A stretch of 64,000 nt of DNA, from the NCBI RefSeq assembly GCF_002197815.1, contig NZ_NIUB01000010.1:62001-126000 (forward strand). The letters run 5' to 3'. Origin of the DNA: Pseudomonas oleovorans subsp. oleovorans. Lineage in GTDB: Bacteria > Pseudomonadota > Gammaproteobacteria > Pseudomonadales > Pseudomonadaceae. The notes below the pieces were generated by a model, which had not been told where the DNA came from, searched no databases, and saw only the letters and a list, made by a program, of their open reading frames with translations. This document shows positions 59,100 to 64,000 of the stretch, piece by piece; position 1 is the first letter of the stretch, and the number at the start of each line of letters is the position of its first letter. Both the position numbers and the translations under genes were made by a program.

Positions 59100-59827
59100 G
59101 TGCCCACGACTGGCTCGTTCCCGATTGGCCTGCGCCGGCCAACGTGCGCGCCTGCGTCACCACCCGTAGCGGCGGCGTCAGCGCGGCGCCGTTCGATACC
59201 TTCAACCTGGGCGATCATGTCGAGGACGACCCGATTGCGGTGGCAAGCAACCGTCAGCATCTGGTCGATGCCCTGGGGTGCCAACCCGCCTGGTTGCGCC
59301 AGGTGCATGGCATCGTGGTGGCTAAAGCCGATCCGGCTGTGGTGATCGAAGCCGATGGCAACTGGACGGCCACCCCTGGTATCGCCTGCACGGCGATGAC
59401 CGCCGATTGCTTGCCGGCTCTGTTCTGCGACCGCGTCGGTACCCGCGTGGCAGCGGCCCATGCCGGTTGGCGCGGGTTGGCCGGTGGTGTGCTGGAGGCG
59501 ACCGTCAAGGCGCTGAACGTTGCACCGCAGGAGCTGCTGGTCTGGCTCGGCCCGGCCATCGGCCCGGCTGCGTTCGAGGTGGGGGCTGAAGTGCGGGAGG
59601 CCTTCGTGCAACAGCATGCCGAGGCTGCTGCGGCGTTTGTGCCCGGCGCCAACGCTGGCAAGTTCATGGCTGATATCTACCAACTGGCGCGCATTCGCCT
59701 GGCCGCCATCGGCGTGACCGCGGTCAGCGGCGGTGGGCTGTGCACCTACACCGACCCGCGTTTCTACTCCTATCGCCGCAGTGCCCGCACCGGGCGTTTT
59801 GCTTCGCTGATCTGGCTGCAGCCCTGA
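59096..59827 (+). CDS. pgeF: peptidoglycan editing factor PgeF (YfiH, laccase-domain protein)
   Basis: PgeF-type proteins clear UDP-MurNAc-L-Ser formed by mistake; older annotation calls them polyphenol oxidases. The 243-residue protein has the metal ligands in LRQVHGIVV, AMTADCLPALFCD and AAAHAGWRGLAGG, plus a C-terminal FYSYRRSARTGR. The GTG at 59096 overlaps the rluD stop. In P. aeruginosa the next gene is clpB, from memory; here a REPIN and a TetR gene follow. Confidence 0.92.
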   Translation: MSAHDWLVPDWPAPANVRACVTTRSGGVSAAPFDTFNLGDHVEDDPIAVASNRQHLVDALGCQPAWLRQVHGIVVAKADPAVVIEADGNWTATPGIACTAMTADCLPALFCDRVGTRVAAAHAGWRGLAGGVLEATVKALNVAPQELLVWLGPAIGPAAFEVGAEVREAFVQQHAEAAAAFVPGANAGKFMADIYQLARIRLAAIGVTAVSGGGLCTYTDPRFYSYRRSARTGRFASLIWLQP

Positions 59828-59830
59828 TCT

Positions 59831-59895
59831 GTAGGAGCGAGCTCTGCTCGCGAACCCTGTAACCCAAAGGCTTCGCGAGCAGAGCTCGCTCCTAC
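59831..59895. repeat. REPIN, GTAGGAGCGAGC family
   Basis: Both arms match the elements that flank the RAYT (GTAGGAGCGAGCTCTGCTCG and its reverse complement), with a different spacer. It starts 3 nt after the pgeF stop. Confidence 0.92.
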
Positions 59896-59972
59896 CTGTT
59901 CTGTCGTGGGCATTCGTCTTGGGTTTTTTAACCCTTAATCACCAATATCAATAGTGCTGTCGCGAGCGAGAC

Positions 59973-59980
59973 GACCGGTC
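59973..59980. promoter_or_regulatory. possible TetR operator core
   Basis: GACCGGTC is a perfect 8-bp palindrome 2 nt before the first ATG of the TetR gene. Such a position fits autorepression, but the site is short and unsupported by a second copy. Confidence 0.25.
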
Positions 59981-59982
59981 AT

Positions 59983-60585
59983 ATGCTCGGCGCCATGAAC
60001 AGCATTCGACTCGACAAGCGCGACCTGATCCTCAGCAAAGGCTCGGCGGTGATGACCCGGCGCGGCTACCACGGCACCGGTGTGCTGGAGATCGTCCAGG
60101 CGGCCGGGATTCCCAAGGGCAGCTTCTATCACTACTTCGCCAGCAAGGAAGACTTCGCCCTGCAGGCGCTGGCCTTCATCTATCGCCCGCGTCTGGAGCG
60201 TTACGCCCAGGCGTTGAGCAATGCCGCGCTGAGCCCGCGGGCGCGCATCCTTGCTTACTACCGCGACCTGCTGGCGCACTTCGCCCGCCAGGACACGCCG
60301 CAGTACCACTGCTTCATCGGCAGCCTGAGTTTCGAGATGAGCGAGATGCTGCCGGCGATCGGCACCGAGGTCGCGGCCATCCAGCAGGCCTCGGTGGACA
60401 TCCTGCGCGACTGCCTGGAGCAGGCGCAGGCCGTCGGAGAACTGCCCGCCGACGAGGACTGCAGCAACCTCGCCACCTTTATCAGCGACGCCTGGCAGGG
60501 TGTGCTGGCGCGGCTCAAGGTGGGCCGCAACCTGCAGCCGCTGGAAGCTTTCGTCAACCGCCTGGAGCGTTTGCTGCAGGCCTGA
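59983..60585 (+). CDS. TetR-family repressor (NemR-like)
   Basis: The 200-residue protein has an N-terminal TetR HTH (VLEIVQAAGIPKGSFYHYFA) and a ligand-binding helical C-terminal part. A second ATG at 59995 is possible. It lies 27 nt upstream of an Old Yellow Enzyme gene on the same strand. Regulators so placed, such as NemR, sense electrophiles through Cys residues; here the Cys in YHCFIGSL and two later ones are candidates. The link is inferred from context. Confidence 0.86.
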   Translation: MLGAMNSIRLDKRDLILSKGSAVMTRRGYHGTGVLEIVQAAGIPKGSFYHYFASKEDFALQALAFIYRPRLERYAQALSNAALSPRARILAYYRDLLAHFARQDTPQYHCFIGSLSFEMSEMLPAIGTEVAAIQQASVDILRDCLEQAQAVGELPADEDCSNLATFISDAWQGVLARLKVGRNLQPLEAFVNRLERLLQA

Positions 60586-60612
60586 TTACCGTTCAACCCC
60601 AGAGGAAAGATG

Positions 60613-61722
60613 ATGAGCGCTCCCGTTCAAGCCCTGTTCGCCCCGTTCCGCCTCGGTAACCTGGAGCTGCCGACCCGTGTGGTCATGGCGCCGATGACCC
60701 GCTCCTTCTCGCCCGGTGGCGTACCCAACGCCAAGGTCATCGAGTATTACCGTCGCCGCGCGGCTGCGGGCGTGGGCCTGATCGTCACCGAAGGCACCAC
60801 CGTCGGCCACAAGGCGGCCAACGGCTACCCGAACGTGCCGCGTTTCTACGGCGAAGATGCCCTGGCTGGCTGGAAACAGGTGGTCGATGCCGTGCATGCC
60901 GAAGGCGGCAAGATCGTCCCGCAGCTCTGGCACGTGGGGAACGTGCGCAAGTTGGGCACCGAACCGGATGCCAGCGTGCCGGGTTATGGCCCGATGGAGA
61001 AGGTCAAGGATGGCCAGGTGGTTGTGCATGGCATGACCCAGGCCGATATCGATGAAGTGATCGCTGCCTTCGCCCAGGCTGCACGCGACGCCAAGGCCAT
61101 CGGCATGGACGGCGTGGAGATCCACGGTGCCCACGGCTACCTGATCGACCAGTTCTTCTGGGAAGGCAGCAACCAGCGTACCGACGGCTATGGTGGTGAC
61201 CTGGCGGCGCGTTCGCGTTTCGCCATCGAGCTGATCCAGGCCGTGCGTGCGGCGGTCGGCCCGGACTTCCCGATCATCCTGCGTTACTCGCAGTGGAAGC
61301 AGCAGGACTACAGCGCGCGCCTGGTGCAGACTCCGGAGCAGCTGGAGGCCTTCCTCAAGCCGCTGTCCGATGCCGGCGTGGACATCTTCCATTGCTCGAC
61401 GCGCCGCTTCTGGGAGCCGGAGTTCGAAGGCAGCGACCTCAACCTGGCCGGCTGGACGCGCAAGCTCACTGGCAAGCCGACCATCACTGTCGGCAGTGTC
61501 GGCCTGGATGGCGAGTTCCTGCAGTTCATGGTCAAGACCGACAAGGTGGCCGAGCCGGCCAGTCTCGAGAATCTACTCGAGCGCCTGAACAAGGAGGAGT
61601 TCGACCTGGTCGCCGTGGGCCGCGCGCTGCTGGTCGACCCGGATTGGGCACTGAAGGTGCGCGAAGGCCGCGAACAGGACATCCTGCCGTTCAGCCGTGA
61701 TGCGCTGACCACGCTGGTCTGA
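60613..61722 (+). CDS. Old Yellow Enzyme (NADH:flavin oxidoreductase / ene-reductase)
   Basis: The 369-residue FMN-dependent reductase has the barrel start LFAPFRLGNLELPTRVVMAP, the active-site HGAHGYLIDQFFWEGSNQRT, and GGDLAARSRF. Such enzymes reduce enones, N-ethylmaleimide or nitro compounds. I chose ATG 60613 with AGAGGA 6 nt upstream; 60610 is one codon earlier. It is paired with the TetR gene, and a terminator follows. The exact substrate is unknown. Confidence 0.92.
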   Translation: MSAPVQALFAPFRLGNLELPTRVVMAPMTRSFSPGGVPNAKVIEYYRRRAAAGVGLIVTEGTTVGHKAANGYPNVPRFYGEDALAGWKQVVDAVHAEGGKIVPQLWHVGNVRKLGTEPDASVPGYGPMEKVKDGQVVVHGMTQADIDEVIAAFAQAARDAKAIGMDGVEIHGAHGYLIDQFFWEGSNQRTDGYGGDLAARSRFAIELIQAVRAAVGPDFPIILRYSQWKQQDYSARLVQTPEQLEAFLKPLSDAGVDIFHCSTRRFWEPEFEGSDLNLAGWTRKLTGKPTITVGSVGLDGEFLQFMVKTDKVAEPASLENLLERLNKEEFDLVAVGRALLVDPDWALKVREGREQDILPFSRDALTTLV

Positions 61723-61763
61723 GTCCGTTTCTATCGGGCGCCGCGATCCGGCGCCCCGTTTTC

Positions 61764-61788
61764 AGCCCCGGCACATCGGGGCTTTTTT
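61764..61788 (+). terminator. terminator after the ene-reductase
   Basis: AGCCCCG and CGGGGCT around GCACAT form a 7-bp stem followed by six T residues. Confidence 0.93.
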
Positions 61789-61819
61789 ACATCTGCATGT
61801 TTTGAGTGGATGTGATCAC

Positions 61820-61875
61820 GTAGGGCGGGTGCAACCCGCCAGATTGTCTCAGTGGCGGGTTTCACCCGCCCTACG
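61820..61875. repeat. REPIN-like repeat, GTAGGGCGGGTG family
   Basis: GTAGGGCGGGTGCAACCCGCC and GGCGGGTTTCACCCGCCCTAC are inverted partners; the family is shared with 23556. The right arm encodes the last residues and stop codon of the glycosyltransferase on the minus strand. Confidence 0.85.
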
Positions 61876-63048
61876 GGCAAGCTCCGTGCTGACGCAGAGG
61901 TGCGCTGGCTGCATGGCGCTGCGCAGGTGCTGTTCGAACAGCGCGACGATGCCGTCCCAGCTGAGGTGGCTGGCATGTCGGCGGGCATTGAGGCGGATGC
62001 GCCGCAGCACCTCTGCATCTTCCAACAGCTCGCAGGCGGCTTCGCAGAAACCGGCTTCGTCGCCAGGGCGAGCGAGCATGCCATTGTGGCCGTGATAAAT
62101 ATGCTGGGCGGCCGCCGCCTGGTCGAATGCCACCACGCCAAGACTCGATGCCAGGGCTTCCAGCACCACGTTGCCGAAGGTTTCCGAGAGGCTGGGGAAC
62201 AGGAACAGATCGCCCGAAGCGTAGTGCGTGGCCAGCGTTTCACCGCGCTGCAGGCCGCAGAAAAGCGCCTCCGGCAGCTGCGCCTGCAGGCTGGCGCGCA
62301 GTGGTCCGTCTCCCACAAGAATCAACCGCATACGGCGCCGCGGATGAGCTGTCTGCAGGGCGTGGAAGGCTTTTACCAGCAGACCGAGGTTCTTCTCTGC
62401 CGCCAGGCGCCCGACATGCAGCGCGGCCAGGTCATCCGGCCCCAGGCCCCAGCTTTCGCGCAGGGCGTCGCAGCGTCGGCGTGGGTGGAACAGCTGGCTG
62501 TCGACACCCCGCGCGAGCAGGGCCAGGCGTTCGAAGTCACGGCGTTCGAGGTCGACCTTCTGGCCGATGCTCGGCACCAGCGTCAGCTGCGTGCGGTTGT
62601 GAAACCAGCGCAGGTAGTTGGTCATCGCCCGGGTCAGCAGGCCGATGCCGTAGTGCCCGGTGTACTGCTGGAAGTTGGTGTGAAAACCGCTGACCACTGG
62701 GATCGCCAGGCGCCTGGCCGCGCGCAAGGCGGACAGGCCAAGCGGGCCTTCGGTGGCGATATAGAGCACATCCGGGCGTTGTCTTTTCCAGCGCCTGAGC
62801 AGCTTGTGCAGGGATGACTGACCCCATTGCAGGCCGGGGTAGCCGGGCAGCGGCCAGCCGCGAGTGAGCAGCAGGTCATTGCCGGCGTCCTGCTCCTGAT
62901 CGACCTCCTGGCGTGGCCGTATCAGTTGCACGCGATGGCCACGGCCACGCAGGCCGTCGACCAGGCGGCCGAGGGTATTGGCCACGCCGTTGATTTCCGG
63001 CGGGAAGGTTTCGCTGATCAGCGCGATGTGCAGAGAAGGTGCGTTCAT
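61849..63048 (-). CDS. GT4-family glycosyltransferase
   Basis: The 399-residue protein has two Rossmann-like domains. The N-terminal half has ALISETFPPEINGVANTLGR, and the C-terminal half has ALHVGRLAAEKNLGLLVKAF, LILVGDGPLR and the sugar-nucleotide motif LFPSLSETFGNVVLEALAS. Relatives transfer mannose or glucose to lipids. ATG 63048 is chosen (MNAPSLHIALISE); 63072 adds eight residues. The last residues, RRAGETRH, come from the overlapping REPIN, so the native tail may have been replaced. Confidence 0.9.
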   Translation of the reverse strand: MNAPSLHIALISETFPPEINGVANTLGRLVDGLRGRGHRVQLIRPRQEVDQEQDAGNDLLLTRGWPLPGYPGLQWGQSSLHKLLRRWKRQRPDVLYIATEGPLGLSALRAARRLAIPVVSGFHTNFQQYTGHYGIGLLTRAMTNYLRWFHNRTQLTLVPSIGQKVDLERRDFERLALLARGVDSQLFHPRRRCDALRESWGLGPDDLAALHVGRLAAEKNLGLLVKAFHALQTAHPRRRMRLILVGDGPLRASLQAQLPEALFCGLQRGETLATHYASGDLFLFPSLSETFGNVVLEALASSLGVVAFDQAAAAQHIYHGHNGMLARPGDEAGFCEAACELLEDAEVLRRIRLNARRHASHLSWDGIVALFEQHLRSAMQPAHLCVSTELARRAGETRH

Positions 63049-63106
63049 GTAAGCAGTCTCTGCCCAGGTCATGTAGTGAACATGACGTTTCGATTGCGGT
63101 TATGTG

Positions 63107-63250
63107 TCAGGCGAGCAGGCCGCGCAGTTGTTCGCGTAGCCAGGCATGTGCCGGGTCGTGATGCTGCTGGCGATGCCAGATCAGGCTGATCTTCACGGCG
63201 GGCATCTGCGCTGGGACGTGCTCGACAATCAGCCGGCCCAGCGTTGGTAG
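63107..63250 (-). pseudogene. LysR-family regulator, C-terminal remnant
   Basis: About 48 codons resemble the end of a LysR effector domain (KISLIWHRQQHHDPAHAWLR, then the stop). No HTH or remaining effector domain exists upstream; the frame stays open to 63394, but that part is antisense to the neighbouring remnant. The break lies near 63250. The call rests on the WHRxxxxDPAHxWLR pattern common in this family. Confidence 0.68.
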
Positions 63251-63454
63251 GCCAGTGCTCAGGGCGAGCATGGCCTGCATTTGCTGCTGACCTACGAGTG
63301 CGTGGCGGTGGAGGGCGGCTGCGAGCTCGTGCGCACCCTCGAGTACGGCTTCGACAACTGGCTGATGCGCCTGGCCAACCGCTTGTTCATGCACAGGCGC
63401 GTCGAGCGCGAGTCGCAGGCGTCGATGCAGGCGTTACACGATGTCCTTGCGTGA
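63251..63454 (+). pseudogene. SRPBCC-like protein, C-terminal remnant
   Basis: The frame GEHGLHLLLTYECVAVEGG, then a helix (FDNWLMRLANRLFMHRRVER) and the stop at 63454, looks like the C terminus of a polyketide-cyclase/SRPBCC protein. An in-frame stop at 63248 precedes it, and no start or N-terminal half exists. The 3' end overlaps the cysZ stop region by 21 nt. The family assignment is moderate, but the coding character of this frame is clear from its composition and pattern. Confidence 0.6.
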
Positions 63455-64000
63455 ACCTAGCGCCTGCTCGCCGTGCTCGCGCACCCAGAACAGCGTGGCA
63501 CCGGCCACGGCAGCCGGCATCATCAGGATGTTCAGCCCCGGCACCAGCAGGGCGGCGTAGGTGATGCCGCCGAAGCTCAGGCTTTGCCAGCGCTTCTCGC
63601 GCAACCAGGCGAGCATGTCCTGCCAGCTCATCTTGTTGTTGTCCGCCGGGTAGTCGATGTACTGCACGGCCATCATCCACACGCCGAACAGCAGCCACAG
63701 CGGCGCGGCGACCAGATTGACTACCGGGATGAAGCTGAGGATCAGCAGGCCGATGGCGCGTGGCAGAAAGTAACCCAGCTTGCGCATTTCGCGAGCCATG
63801 GTACGCGGTACCATGGCTGCCAGTTCGGCCCAGCTGAACGGCGGGAAATGATCTTCACCGCGCGCTACTACTTCGACCTTCTCCGCGAGAAAACCGTTGA
63901 ACGGTGCGGCGATGATGTTGGCCAGCAGGGTGAAGGTGAAGAACACCATCAGCAGCACCAGCACCACGAACAGTGGCCAGAGGATGTACTGCAAAAAGCT
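63434..64000 (-). CDS. cysZ: sulfate transporter CysZ (5' partial)
   Basis: CysZ is an inner-membrane sulfate permease feeding cysteine synthesis. The frame stays open to the right edge, so the start lies outside; about 188 of some 250 codons are present. Visible parts are [20 protein letters not shown], the [14 protein letters not shown] loop, [20 protein letters not shown] and [18 protein letters not shown], all typical. It is the last gene of the window. Confidence 0.92.
   Translation of the reverse strand, partial: SFLQYILWPLFVVLVLLMVFFTFTLLANIIAAPFNGFLAEKVEVVARGEDHFPPFSWAELAAMVPRTMAREMRKLGYFLPRAIGLLILSFIPVVNLVAAPLWLLFGVWMMAVQYIDYPADNNKMSWQDMLAWLREKRWQSLSFGGITYAALLVPGLNILMMPAAVAGATLFWVREHGEQALGSRKDIV

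Noticed and set aside
63244..63564. 106-residue plus-strand frame across the cysZ end
   Set aside because: A different plus-strand frame (63251-63454) has the protein-like pattern, and cysZ occupies the rest on the other strand.

Overview
The window is a stretch of Pseudomonas chromosome. Protein sequences and gene order closely resemble those I know from P. aeruginosa, but synteny breaks, the REP families and one AT-richer pilus locus point to a different member of the genus, possibly the P. mendocina/oleovorans group. That placement is inference; a 16S, rpoB or ANI comparison would settle it. Most of the window is core genome at roughly 60-67% GC by eye.

Layout: (1) 2-12556 holds the right part of the division and cell wall cluster: murF (5' partial), mraY, murD, ftsW, murG, murC, ddlB, ftsQ, ftsA, ftsZ, then lpxC. 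Most junctions overlap or nearly touch. (2) 12711-18514 holds dciA, a LytM-type M23 peptidase, secA and argJ. (3) 18647-20863 holds a GST, a Nudix-ThiE fusion and a REP-associated transposase (RAYT) bracketed by two REPIN elements. (4) 20890-28879 holds a minus-strand block (cobalamin adenosyltransferase, membrane sensor kinase, panE, a response regulator with a degenerate GGDEF domain), then yajQ, an MscS channel and ampG. (5) 28922-36546 holds an alkyltransferase-like protein, two tandem DUF481 outer-membrane proteins (the first frameshifted in its signal peptide), uraA-upp, hpt, a SulP transporter and a PA4642-family protein. (6) 36838-44725 holds rpsT, then murJ, ribF, ileS, lspA, fkpB and ispH. 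(7) 44859-56666 is the type IV pilus locus: pilE, pilY1, pilX, pilW, pilV, fimU and fimT (minus strand), thiO, then pilR and pilS. pilR carries a 2-nt deletion that splits its receiver domain. (8) 56785-64000 holds an IS4-like MITE inside the bamD terminator, bamD, rluD, pgeF, a TetR regulator with an Old Yellow Enzyme, a GT4 glycosyltransferase, two head-truncated gene remnants fused at a deletion scar, and cysZ (5' partial).

How the genes work together: MurC, MurD, MurF, MraY and MurG build lipid II, MurJ flips it, and FtsW, FtsQ, FtsA and FtsZ use it at the septum. Ddl supplies D-Ala-D-Ala, AmpG recycles muropeptides, and LpxC commits precursors to lipid A. SecA exports and LspA processes envelope proteins, including the lipoprotein BamD. 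The minor pilins and PilY1 prime and tip the type IV pilus, and PilS-PilR would normally control its transcription.

I found no tRNA, rRNA, CRISPR array or prophage. The most notable observations are sequence lesions and small mobile elements: the pilR frameshift, the DUF481 frameshift, the MITE that cut a terminator, REPIN-derived stop codons and protein tails, the LysR/SRPBCC deletion scar, and a candidate sigma-54 promoter in front of upp-uraA. I did not find a convincing new multi-gene system.
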